This document shows, in pieces, positions 1 to 7,923 of a stretch of 13,689 bases of DNA. This DNA is from DASRAJ01 sp039920305 (GTDB lineage: Bacteria > Bacteroidota > Bacteroidia > Chitinophagales > UBA10324), in assembly GCA_039920305.1 (NCBI GenBank), contig JBDSEA010000128.1, forward strand, positions 1 through 13,689, in the 5' to 3' direction. Below the pieces are notes generated by a model. The model was not told the DNA's origin. It was given only the letters and a program-made list of their open reading frames with translations, and ran no database searches. The stretch's first letter is position 1, and the number at the start of each line of letters is the position of its first letter. The position numbers and the translations under genes were made by a program.

Positions 1-1
1 T

Positions 2-319
2 CAGCCGGATATTATTCAGCGTGCAGGGATGATTCAGTTTTTCGAAATGACTTTTGAACTTGCGTGGAATACGTTGAAAGATTATTTGGAAGAGCAGGGC
101 TTCAATGAAATCAAATCGCCACGCAGCGCGATCAAGAAAGGATTTGAAATTGATTTGATTGCTGACGGTGAGTCATGGTTGAAATTGCTTGAAGACAGAA
201 ACCTTACTTCGCATGCGTATGATTTAGCGATGGCTAAAGAAATTGAAAAGTTGATCCGCACAAAGTATTATCCACTGATCAAAGAGCTATGTGAAGAGCT
301 GAAACAAAAGCAAGCATGA
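2..319 (+). CDS. hepT: HEPN-domain protein, HI0074/HepT-like (5' end cut off)
   Basis: The reading frame is open from the window edge and ends in TGA, so the true start lies upstream. About 105 residues are visible; HI0074-type proteins are usually near 140, so a few dozen N-terminal residues are missing. The visible start matches the helical core of the nucleotidyltransferase substrate-binding family (FELAWNTLKDYLEEQG). The stretch RNLTSHAY fits the RX4HXY motif, which in HepT toxins is the RNase active site and includes the tyrosine that the partner MntA adenylylates. The MNT gene follows with a 4-base ATGA overlap, so the two are probably translationally coupled. By analogy to MntA-HepT this would be the toxin, an RNA cleaver restrained by its partner. 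Family membership is clear from the motifs; toxin activity is inference, because many HI0074-like proteins are uncharacterised. Confidence 0.85.
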   Translation, partial: QPDIIQRAGMIQFFEMTFELAWNTLKDYLEEQGFNEIKSPRSAIKKGFEIDLIADGESWLKLLEDRNLTSHAYDLAMAKEIEKLIRTKYYPLIKELCEELKQKQA

Positions 320-624
320 ATTATATTGCCGGACTTACAGAAGCAGATTTGTCGTCTCTCATCAGTATTCTCAGAAAATATCCTGAGGTAGAAGAAGCAT
401 TCTTATTCGGAAGTCGCGCCAAGGGCAATTATAAAAAGGGTAGTGATGTTGACATTGTTGTGAAAGGATCGAAGATCAATCACGAATCAATTGCAGCTAT
501 CAGCTACGAGTTGAATGAAGAGACAATGATGCCTTATCATTTTGATCTTTTAAACTTCCATGCCATAGCCAATAATGAATTGATTGATCATATTAATCGA
601 ATGGGAACAAAAATTTACGGGTGA
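316..624 (+). CDS. mntA: MNT-domain nucleotidyltransferase, MntA-like antitoxin
   Basis: A 102-residue minimal nucleotidyltransferase. It has the GSX10DXD signature: G32-S33, then ten residues, then D44-V-D46, which coordinate the metal and nucleotide. A third acidic candidate, D77, sits in HFDLLN. The length is typical for MNT proteins. The start ATG overlaps the stop of the HEPN gene (ATGA), which fixes the start. In characterised pairs MntA transfers AMP to a tyrosine of HepT and so neutralises it; here the partner keeps that tyrosine and this protein keeps its catalytic residues, so the pair looks intact. A DNA polymerase or aminoglycoside nucleotidyltransferase role is unlikely given the size and the partner. 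A pair of hairpin-forming repeats lies 50-80 bases downstream. Confidence 0.88.
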   Translation: MNYIAGLTEADLSSLISILRKYPEVEEAFLFGSRAKGNYKKGSDVDIVVKGSKINHESIAAISYELNEETMMPYHFDLLNFHAIANNELIDHINRMGTKIYG

Positions 625-1088
625 AATCTTTGTGGTCACGAAAGTAAACGTTGATCGAAAAAGTAATGTCGCCTAAATCGGTTCCATTCCGATTTTATTA
701 TCGGGATAAAATTCATGAATAAACAATCAGCACAAAACTCAATGCATCCCCAAAACATTTCTCCCTTTGACTGAAGTAATTACCCATTGTTTTCATTACC
801 CGAAAAAATTGCCCAGCTACTTGAGCTTTCAACAGCAACTTGAAGCAAACATTGATTTATTGCTTTATAAACCTAAGACAAGGCATCGACGAAGATTATG
901 ACACCGGGAAAAACAAACGGAATTATCAGGAATTCGGAACACATGTGATATGTCATACATTTCTGATTCGCAAAGTCAGCGAGTAGATAACACTGAAGGA
1001 ATGGAGTAATTACTTAACCTGCAACCTGATAACCAACTTTGGGCCATTAACTGTAAAATCTGTTTTAGTTTTAAAGAAAATTCATCCG
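625..1088 (+). other. Long intergenic stretch with no recognised gene
   Basis: This 464-base stretch separates the MNT gene from the M28 peptidase gene. I see no tRNA, rRNA or ORF of convincing length with an ATG. One frame is open from 825 to 983, ending in TAG at 984-986, with 53 codons and no ATG; its translation (including DEDYDTGKNKRNYQEFG) resembles no family I recognise. It could be the remains of a decayed gene or chance. The first part holds the inverted repeats described separately. A CAACTTTG (1034-1041) matches the Bacteroidota -7 consensus TAnnTTTG at 7 of 8 positions and could belong to the peptidase promoter, but I see no matching -33 element. Confidence 0.5.
675..707. repeat. 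Nested, mutually exclusive inverted repeats
   Basis: AAATCGG (675-681) pairs with CCGATTT (689-695) across a 7-base loop. The same CCGAT core can instead pair downstream: ATTCCGAT (686-693) with ATCGGGAT (700-707), 8 bp with one G-U pair and a 6-base loop. The two hairpins share the middle arm, so only one can form at a time. There is no good run of T after either, so a standard intrinsic terminator for the HEPN-MNT unit is only a weak possibility. A dispersed genomic repeat is another. Confidence 0.45.
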
Positions 1089-2834
1089 ATGACCTTTATA
1101 ACAAAAACGGTATTCTTCATCCATCTACTGATATGCCTCATCGGTCTCCATCCTTCTTATTCTCAGACCAATATCATATCAACCAATCTGCTTGCGGAGC
1201 AGGTGATGATGGGAGACTATGACGCAACGCAGTTTCTTCCACCCACAATACTGGATCATCCGGATACCATTGTGCAGGGAATTATTACCCGAATCAGTAC
1301 CGATACACTCTTAAGCTATATTAATAAACTCGCATCGTTTCAAAACCGAAATACCGGATCTGATACTGTTTCTTCAACCAAAGGGATTGGTGCAGCGCGA
1401 AGATGGGTCTACCAGAAGTTTTCTGAAATCGGTGCAGCAAATAATAACCGTCTTATTCCCTCATATCTTCAGTTTGATTCAACAATTTGCACCATCAAGC
1501 AGCACCGCTCGCCCTTCGCAGTACTGCCGGGATTGGACACCTCCGATCCCTCCATCATTATTATCGAATCCCATCTTGACAGTAGATGTGAGGCGCTTTG
1601 CGATACTTCGTGCACTGCTCAGGGTGTAGATGATAATGGCAGTGGAACTGCTCTTGTTGTGGAGATTGCAAGAATACTAAGCAGGTATGCCTTCGCACAT
1701 ACTCTTGTTTTTCTTACAAACACCGGTGAGGAGCAGGGTCTTAATGGAGCAGTCGCTTTTGCTGAATACGTCCAGCAAAAAGGGATTTCAATAAAGGCAG
1801 TAGAAAATAATGATATTGTCGGAGGAATATTATGCGGTCATACATCCTCTCCGCCAGGTTGTCCCGGCTTCGGCGATGTTGACAGTACCCAGGTTAGACT
1901 TTTTTCTTCAGGAGCATTCAATTCCCCGCATAAAAGTTTCTGCCGTTTTATCAAGCTGGAGTATAAGGAAAACATTCTCCCTTTTTCAACCACACCGATG
2001 ACGATTACCCTGATGACCGCCGAGGATCGTACGGGCAGGGGAGGTGATCATATTCCGTTTCGTGAGCGGGGCTTCACTGCCATGCGCTTTACATCTGCCA
2101 ATGAAAATGGAAACGCCAATGTCACCGACACTGCGTATCATGATAATCAGCATACTTCACAAGACGTTCTTGGATATGATACTGATGGTGATCAGGTAAT
2201 TGATAGTTTCCTGATTGATTTTAATTACATGCAACGGAATGCGCAGATCAACGCAAATGGCGCCGCAATGGCTGCAATAGGCGTGCTTACGCCCGGTTTC
2301 TCATTCAGCGCAAATGGAGGTGATGTTACTGTAACGATGGTCTCACAATTGCAATATGAAAAATATCGCATAGGGGTACGAAGTAATTCATTTGATTTTG
2401 ATTCCGTGTACAGCGTTACGGGCATTTCAGCAACATTTCAAATTGAAAATGCCGGTATTTATTATATCAGTACGGCATCGGTTGATAGTAATGGTGTTGA
2501 AAGTTTTTTCAGCGAAGAGAAGCTTATCAATATTACCGGAATTGAAAATGTCAGCGGAGGCAACGGATTCATTCTTATGCCAATGAAACCTAATCCTGCA
2601 GATGAGGCTGCAATGATCAGTATCTTTGCAAGCAAAGAAATTCAATACAAAGAAGCAATGATCAGAATCACCGATTCAAATGGGTTGTTGATTAATGAAA
2701 TTCCGGTCAAGATCAAGAAGGGGATAAATGAAGTAATGTACACGCATGGCTTTCATCCGGCCGGAACATTTATCATACAATTCATGGTTGATGGTAAGAA
2801 TCTCGCAACCAGTAAAGTTGTATTTAGCCGCTGA
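1089..2834 (+). CDS. Secreted M28-family metallopeptidase with T9SS sorting domain
   Basis: This 581-residue protein has an N-terminal signal peptide (about residues 1-26, ending near SYSQ) and is probably exported. Residues 100-390 form an M28 zinc aminopeptidase-like domain. Probable metal ligands are H162 (in SHLDS), D181 or D182 (in VDDNGSG), D242 (in NND) and H355 (in NQHTSQD). E214 and E215 (in TGEEQG) would supply the catalytic base and a ligand. Residues 400-480 look like a fibronectin III-type beta-sandwich. Residues from about 495 to the end, containing KPNPADEA and finishing in a beta-rich tail, are a type A T9SS sorting domain, removed as the protein reaches the cell surface. A cysteine cluster (C167, C171, C175) lies between the first two metal ligands. 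Bacteroidota have a recognisable group of such proteins with CGHTSSPPGCPG and EDRTGRGGDHIPF. The product is likely a surface or secreted exopeptidase; its substrate is not evident. Confidence 0.9.
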   Translation: MTFITKTVFFIHLLICLIGLHPSYSQTNIISTNLLAEQVMMGDYDATQFLPPTILDHPDTIVQGIITRISTDTLLSYINKLASFQNRNTGSDTVSSTKGIGAARRWVYQKFSEIGAANNNRLIPSYLQFDSTICTIKQHRSPFAVLPGLDTSDPSIIIIESHLDSRCEALCDTSCTAQGVDDNGSGTALVVEIARILSRYAFAHTLVFLTNTGEEQGLNGAVAFAEYVQQKGISIKAVENNDIVGGILCGHTSSPPGCPGFGDVDSTQVRLFSSGAFNSPHKSFCRFIKLEYKENILPFSTTPMTITLMTAEDRTGRGGDHIPFRERGFTAMRFTSANENGNANVTDTAYHDNQHTSQDVLGYDTDGDQVIDSFLIDFNYMQRNAQINANGAAMAAIGVLTPGFSFSANGGDVTVTMVSQLQYEKYRIGVRSNSFDFDSVYSVTGISATFQIENAGIYYISTASVDSNGVESFFSEEKLINITGIENVSGGNGFILMPMKPNPADEAAMISIFASKEIQYKEAMIRITDSNGLLINEIPVKIKKGINEVMYTHGFHPAGTFIIQFMVDGKNLATSKVVFSR

Positions 2835-2926
2835 GAAATAGGAATTGATGTATTGTGTTCTCTGGTTCAGGAGATAAGCAAGATTTAATGATTTGAAAGA
2901 TTGATTAGTTTCTAAAAAACAATTTT

Positions 2927-5749
2927 ATGAGTAAATATTTATTCTGTGCCTTCCTGATTTTGTTCGTGATAAAAATTCCACATGCTCAGCAACTCAATTC
3001 GTTTACAATATCAGATAAAGGCTTCATTAAAAATGAGGGTCAGATATTAGATGAGAAGGGAAGAAAGAATAAGGAAGTAAAATTTCTTTACGCCGGAAAA
3101 AAGTTCAACATACAACTTCGTCAGAATGGATTCAGCTATGAGGCTTTTCAGGAAGTTCGAACAAATAGCATTCACAATGAATCCGGAACCACTGCATTGA
3201 CTGAAGGATACATTGAGGGCATCACCCGGATCATATCCAATCGCGTTGATGTGAACTTTAAAGGCGCCAATGCCCATCCCGCATTGATTGCGGAAGACCC
3301 TTCCGAAGCCCTTTTTAATTATTACGTTACAGAGGGCTCGCATTCAGCGATTGCAGGGGTTCCATGCTATCATCGGTTAACCTGGCAAAATTTATATCGG
3401 GGAATTGATCTCGTCTTTTCATTTCACCCGGAAAATAAAATTGCTCCTGTGGAATATTCCTTTATTATACATCCGGGAGCAATTGCAGCCCAGATCAGGA
3501 TGATGTATCAGGGGGCGAGCGGACTTTTTCTTACTGCTGAAGAAGATTTTGGCATTGCCATGAACATCGGTGAGGTAAGGGAAACGGAATTAAAGGCTTT
3601 CATACGGGAATCCGGCGCAGCAATACATGTCGCACGGAAGATCTCCGATAATCAGGTCGAATTTCAGATTGACCGCTCTGAGCAAACCATTGTTATTGAT
3701 CCCAATATTATATGGGGTACATATTATGGTGGTGAGGCGTACGACTATGTCGGCGAAGTAGATCATGACAATTTCAATAAAGTAATCATTGCAGGCTATA
3801 CTGAAAGCTACAATCATATTGCTACATCGGGGGCATTTCAATCCACCTATATGGGCAATTATGATATGTTCATAGCTAAATTTAAAGAAACCGGCAAAAT
3901 AGAATGGGCTACCTACTTCGGCGGAACAGATAATGATATCTGCTACACAGTGACTACAGACAAGAACAGTAATATCATTATCGGGGGTAAGTCACAAAGC
4001 GGAGATCAGATAACCACCCCCGGTGCCTATGATGAAACCGGAGGACTTGGCGGCGATATGATGCTCGCGAAATTTACGAAGAAAGGCTTGCTAACCTGGT
4101 GCACCCTTATCGGGGGAGAAGGGCCAGAGCATTTTCGTAAAATAATTTGCGATTCCAAAGGGAATATTTATGCAGCAGGATATACTGAAAGTGCTACAGG
4201 AATCAAATTGAATAACAAAAATCCAAGTGAATATGTTGGTGAGGGGGATGCTTTTCTGGTAAAGTTTTCTCCTGGCGGTTTCCCATCGTGGTCGGCTTAT
4301 TACGGAGGTAATGGCCAGGATCGGATTCATGGTATTGCGCGCGACCAGTTTGGTAATATCTATATACAAGGAACAACGGAAAGTGATTCAGGAATCAGTA
4401 CACCAGGTGCCTTTCAGACGACTTATGGTGGTAACGGGGATGCATTTATTTCTAAAATGGATTCGACAGGAAATGTGATGTGGTCCACCTACTATGGAGG
4501 TACTGCAGAAGATCATGGACGTGGGGTAGTTTGCAGCAAAAAAAATTCGATTTACATCACCGGGTATGGCGCCAGCGCCCACGTATTCGGCACACCTAAT
4601 ACTCGGCAGCCAAATATCAACAGTGAAACCGATCAGGGAGGAAATTATTCTGAGGATGGCTTTGTTGCCAAGTTCAACTATGATGGAAGCAGAATCTGGG
4701 GGACCTACTATGGCGGCCGTGATCCGGATGAATTGCTGGGTATTGATCTTGATGATTCAGCTTATGTATATGTAGGCGGAGTTACCTCCAGTTGGGACAG
4801 CATAACGCTCCCGGGTGCTTTTCAGAAGCAACTCTCTCCTGAAACCAATGATGGCTACTTCGGAAAATTTGATACCCTTGGCCACCTGTTATATGGTACG
4901 TATCTTGGCGGTACAGGCAATGAGCGCATGGAGGATATTACATGCGGAAGAAACAATAACCTTTATCTCGCATATACCCATTATGGCTTTTTGCCGGTAA
5001 CACCCGGCACCTGGCAAACTGTTACTTACGGCGATCAAGAATGTGCTGTCTATCGCTTCAATATCAGTAAATACTGCTTCGATAATTATGAGCCAAATGA
5101 TGATCAGGCTAACGCCAGGGTATTGAATGTTACCTCAGATACTACGTTGTATGGTTTTATTGCCTCCATTGCTTCCCCCACAGACGAAGACTGGTATTTA
5201 ATTAAAACTACCGCTGCGGAATCAAACCTTAAGATCACGCTTACTGATCTGACAAAGTTCTATTCAATAGAGTTATATAATTCATCAGCCATACTTATTG
5301 CCACATCTGTCGCTGAAGGAAATGAGCAGGTATTGAAATTTAATAACCTATCTGCTGCAACTTATTATATCAGGATCAAGCATGACGCCGTGAATTATGG
5401 TTTGAAAGACTGCTACCGCCTCCTGGTCTGGAAGAGCAGCACTCCGTTTTTAGGGGGTAATGTTGCAAAATCATTCAATATAAATGATCAAGGCAGTGAT
5501 GTTTCAATATCAATTTATCCTAACCCTGTGAGCAGAGAACTGCTTATTAAAGGTCATTCTGCGACTAATTATCCGGCGGATATTTGCGTTTATAATATTT
5601 TGAATGAAGTTGTTTTTAAAGAAAGAATTACTATTCAGGCAGGCTACCTCGAAGAAAAAATTTCGCTTCCTGTACTCTCTCCGGGTAATTATCTTTTTGA
5701 GTGGAAGCAAAATAATTCTACATACCGCGAAAGGCTTATCATACAGTGA
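2927..5749 (+). CDS. Secreted DUF7948/SBBP-repeat propeller protein with T9SS sorting domain
   Basis: This 940-residue protein starts with a signal peptide (about residues 1-21, ending HAQ). An N-terminal domain of roughly residues 25-260 matches the DUF7948 type (FIKNEGQILDEKG near its start). Seven SBBP repeats follow, each opening with W-x-T/A-YY-GG or a close variant; the lead residues are W263, W327, W391, W455, W519, W591 and Y656. Spacing is 64, 64, 64, 64, 72 and 65 residues. Each unit continues with a sequence like GNIYxxGxT and an AFxxKF strand, so a seven-bladed beta-propeller is the likely fold. Residues about 718-845 (from NYEPND) resemble a pre-peptidase C-terminal beta-sandwich. 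Residues about 860-940 (YPNP at 864-867) are a type A T9SS sorting domain. The protein follows the M28 peptidase by 92 bases with no clear terminator. It is probably a surface binding or adhesion protein; its ligand is unknown. No catalytic motif is seen. Confidence 0.88.
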   Translation: MSKYLFCAFLILFVIKIPHAQQLNSFTISDKGFIKNEGQILDEKGRKNKEVKFLYAGKKFNIQLRQNGFSYEAFQEVRTNSIHNESGTTALTEGYIEGITRIISNRVDVNFKGANAHPALIAEDPSEALFNYYVTEGSHSAIAGVPCYHRLTWQNLYRGIDLVFSFHPENKIAPVEYSFIIHPGAIAAQIRMMYQGASGLFLTAEEDFGIAMNIGEVRETELKAFIRESGAAIHVARKISDNQVEFQIDRSEQTIVIDPNIIWGTYYGGEAYDYVGEVDHDNFNKVIIAGYTESYNHIATSGAFQSTYMGNYDMFIAKFKETGKIEWATYFGGTDNDICYTVTTDKNSNIIIGGKSQSGDQITTPGAYDETGGLGGDMMLAKFTKKGLLTWCTLIGGEGPEHFRKIICDSKGNIYAAGYTESATGIKLNNKNPSEYVGEGDAFLVKFSPGGFPSWSAYYGGNGQDRIHGIARDQFGNIYIQGTTESDSGISTPGAFQTTYGGNGDAFISKMDSTGNVMWSTYYGGTAEDHGRGVVCSKKNSIYITGYGASAHVFGTPNTRQPNINSETDQGGNYSEDGFVAKFNYDGSRIWGTYYGGRDPDELLGIDLDDSAYVYVGGVTSSWDSITLPGAFQKQLSPETNDGYFGKFDTLGHLLYGTYLGGTGNERMEDITCGRNNNLYLAYTHYGFLPVTPGTWQTVTYGDQECAVYRFNISKYCFDNYEPNDDQANARVLNVTSDTTLYGFIASIASPTDEDWYLIKTTAAESNLKITLTDLTKFYSIELYNSSAILIATSVAEGNEQVLKFNNLSAATYYIRIKHDAVNYGLKDCYRLLVWKSSTPFLGGNVAKSFNINDQGSDVSISIYPNPVSRELLIKGHSATNYPADICVYNILNEVVFKERITIQAGYLEEKISLPVLSPGNYLFEWKQNNSTYRERLIIQ

Positions 5750-5910
5750 TCCCAAAGAATTCAATATTGCAAAATAGCCGATGGAAAATCCTTCATTCCT
5801 TACTTTATCCTGGGTTACTAAATGAACGGTAACTAACCTTTGTTAGCCAAAGCCTTTGCCCAATAAGGATTTCAAGCCAGTCAATCTGAAAAATGCATTC
5901 TATTTCCTAT

Positions 5911-5918
5911 TAGCTTTG
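5911..5918 (+). promoter_or_regulatory. Candidate Bacteroidota -7 promoter element for the aro operon
   Basis: TAGCTTTG is an exact match to the Bacteroidota sigma factor -7 consensus TAnnTTTG. It sits 29 bases before the ATG of the prephenate dehydratase gene, in the 198-base gap after the SBBP gene, where an operon promoter is expected. I do not see a good TTTG -33 element at the usual distance, so this is only a candidate. Confidence 0.4.
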
Positions 5919-5947
5919 ACCCAGCGTTTGACGGCAGGTAATCGAGA

Positions 5948-6766
5948 ATGAGAAAAATTAAAGCAGCAATGCAAGGCAGTCCCGCATCCTTTCATGAAAA
6001 GGCAGCCCGCACTTTTTTGAGTGATGAGGTGGAAAGTGTTTATTGCCGCTCTTTTCGCAGCTCATGCGAAAAGGTTAAAAATGGAGAAGCTGATTTTTGT
6101 GTAATGGCCATCGGGAATTCTATTGCAGGTGCTATTCTAACCAACTATGACCTCATCAGAGAATATAATTTACACATTACCGGCGAGCAATATCTAAGGA
6201 TTGAGCTGCACCTGATGGTCTTGAATGGCAGCAGAATGGAGGACATCGAACAAATACATTCACATCCTGTTGCGATACAGCAGAGTGAAAAGTTCCTGCT
6301 TCAATTTCCCGAAAAAAAAATTATGGCTCTTAATGATACAGCTGAATGTGCACGTAATGTAACAGCCAATAATTTAAGCAAGGTTGCTGTTATAGCAGGC
6401 GAAGAGTGTGCTGAAACCTATGGCATGACCATCATCAGCCGCAATATTGAATCAAAGAAGAAAAATTATACCCGCTTTTTAATTTTGTCCGGATCCCCGG
6501 ATACTGACAAGCTTGCAAATAAGGCGACTGTTAGTTTCAAATTGAAGAAGAAACAAAGTAATCTGGAATCTGTAACAAAAATATTTGCCGGTAACGACTT
6601 AAAGGTTACTACCATTCATTCTTTACAGGATATTGATAGTCCAGCACGCTTTTATGTAGATCTGGAATTTGCAAAACATAAAAAATTTAGAAAGTCAATA
6701 GATCAATTGCAAAAAAAAACATCCTTTTTTTCTCTGCACGGTACCTACCGCAGAGCCACTATTTAA
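5948..6766 (+). CDS. pheA: Prephenate dehydratase with degenerate ACT domain
   Basis: This 272-residue protein would convert prephenate to phenylpyruvate, the phenylalanine branch. Recognisable family features are the N-terminal MQGSPASFHEKAAR, the SHP motif at 105-107 with Q111-Q112, YGM at 158-160 and TRF at 175-177. A C-terminal ACT-like region covers about 195-272 and ends in the HGTY tail. The length fits a monofunctional enzyme, and the ATG is preceded by a candidate promoter. Several conserved positions are changed. The usual IEN motif reads I55-G56-N57, so a conserved Glu is Gly. The conserved acid before D-T/S-T-A is N129. The effector-binding GALV-like motif is S204-N-L-E, and the ESRP-like motif is H224-S-L-Q. 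N57, S105, Q112 and T175 are kept. Two A9 tracts occur (6312-6320, 6711-6719), but the frame runs on into a family-like C-terminus. It is the first gene of the operon, 10 bases before the DAHP synthase. Family assignment is firm; full activity and feedback control by phenylalanine are doubtful. Confidence 0.87.
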   Translation: MRKIKAAMQGSPASFHEKAARTFLSDEVESVYCRSFRSSCEKVKNGEADFCVMAIGNSIAGAILTNYDLIREYNLHITGEQYLRIELHLMVLNGSRMEDIEQIHSHPVAIQQSEKFLLQFPEKKIMALNDTAECARNVTANNLSKVAVIAGEECAETYGMTIISRNIESKKKNYTRFLILSGSPDTDKLANKATVSFKLKKKQSNLESVTKIFAGNDLKVTTIHSLQDIDSPARFYVDLEFAKHKKFRKSIDQLQKKTSFFSLHGTYRRATI

Positions 6767-6776
6767 CATCCAAGCT

Positions 6777-7895
6777 ATGAGCGAAAAAAAACTTACACTG
6801 GATCTAATTCCAATAAGTGAATGGATTCCCTTCCAGAAAAAACCATTGCTGATTGCAGGACCCTGCAGTGCAGAAAGCGAGGAACAGCTGTTGAAAACTG
6901 CGCGTGGCATCAGAAGGCATTTTGATCAGTTTATCTTTCGGGCAGGCATATGGAAACCCCGGACCCGCCCTGGAATGTTTGAAGGCATTGGTGCAGTAGG
7001 CCTGGAATGGATGAAAAGAGTGAAGGAAGAATTGAAAATTCCGCTTACAACAGAAGTGGCAATGCCCATGCACGTCGAAAAGGCATTAAAGGCAGGAATA
7101 GATATATTATGGATTGGAGCGCGCACCACCGTTAACCCATTTTCAATTCAGGAAATCGCTGAAGCCCTCAAGGGCGTTGATGTACCAGTGATGGTTAAAA
7201 ATCCCGCATTCCCCGATCTGCAATTATGGATTGGTGCCATCGAAAGAATCAATCGTGCCGGAATAAAAAAACTTGCGACCATCCACAGGGGCTTTCATTC
7301 CTATGAAGTTACAGCCTACCGCAATCAGCCTCAATGGGAAATGGCAATGGAGATGAAAATGCTGTGCCCTGAGCTTCCCATGATCTGCGATCCAAGTCAT
7401 ATTTGCGGCAATACGAAGCTCACTTCCCATGTGGCTCAAAAAGCCATGGATATGCATTATGACGGTTTAATGATTGAATCGCATATTGACCCGCTGCGTG
7501 CTTTAAGTGATGCCCGCCAGCAGGTAACCCCTGACAGACTTTATGAAATTGTATCAAGCTTAGTGATACGAAATCCAATTGATGATGATCACAAAACCCG
7601 GCTGCAGGAATTGCGTGATAAGATCAATGAGATGGACGACGAGCTTATTCAGACGCTTGCAGCGCGAAATATGATCTCAAAGCAGATTGGAGAATGGAAG
7701 CGCGATAATCATGTGGTGGTTTTTCAGGTGAGCCGGTGGGATGAGATTCAGAAGCGTGTTTTACAACTTGCAGAAGATATGAACCTGAATCGTGAGTTTG
7801 TTAAACAGATCTATGGTTTGATTCATGATGAGTCTATTCGTTCGCAGGTAGATGTTATGAACCAGGAAAAAAAAGTACAAGCCGTTAGTTCATGA
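6777..7895 (+). CDS. Bifunctional DAHP synthase (type I-beta)/chorismate mutase
   Basis: This 372-residue fusion catalyses the first shikimate step (phosphoenolpyruvate plus erythrose 4-phosphate to DAHP) and the chorismate-to-prephenate step. Residues about 20-262 are the type I-beta barrel: AGPCS 27-31, KPRTRP 60-65, GART 114-117, KNP 141-143, HRGF 170-173, DPSH 205-208. Metal ligands by family pattern are C30, H208, E234 and D245. Residues about 275-360 are an AroQ-type chorismate mutase with active-site counterparts R280, R297, K308, R320 and Q357. The position matching the usual Glu after R320 is Trp, which I recall as common in Bacteroidota versions. There is no N-terminal ACT or ferredoxin-like regulatory domain. 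In the similarly built Porphyromonas gingivalis enzyme the mutase domain mediates inhibition by prephenate, which probably applies here. The prephenate it makes is the substrate of the gene just upstream. Confidence 0.95.
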   Translation: MSEKKLTLDLIPISEWIPFQKKPLLIAGPCSAESEEQLLKTARGIRRHFDQFIFRAGIWKPRTRPGMFEGIGAVGLEWMKRVKEELKIPLTTEVAMPMHVEKALKAGIDILWIGARTTVNPFSIQEIAEALKGVDVPVMVKNPAFPDLQLWIGAIERINRAGIKKLATIHRGFHSYEVTAYRNQPQWEMAMEMKMLCPELPMICDPSHICGNTKLTSHVAQKAMDMHYDGLMIESHIDPLRALSDARQQVTPDRLYEIVSSLVIRNPIDDDHKTRLQELRDKINEMDDELIQTLAARNMISKQIGEWKRDNHVVVFQVSRWDEIQKRVLQLAEDMNLNREFVKQIYGLIHDESIRSQVDVMNQEKKVQAVSS

Positions 7896-7923
7896 ATAAT
7901 AACTACAGCGCTAAATCTCAAAT

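Noticed and set aside
3047..3343. 98-codon minus-strand open frame inside the SBBP gene
   Set aside because: It is antisense to the DUF7948-type domain and has no family resemblance.
3713..4900. Tandem DNA repeat array or CRISPR-like periodicity
   Set aside because: The period is about 192 bases and reflects conserved protein repeats; the DNA units are diverged and coding, with no spacer-repeat structure.
5831..5847. Short hairpin CTAAC-CTTT-GTTAG after the SBBP gene
   Set aside because: A 5-bp stem without a T-run is too weak to call a terminator.
6720..6766. Possible frameshift at the A9 tract near the end of the prephenate dehydratase gene
   Set aside because: The residues after the tract still match the family tail (LHGTY), so the frame is correct.
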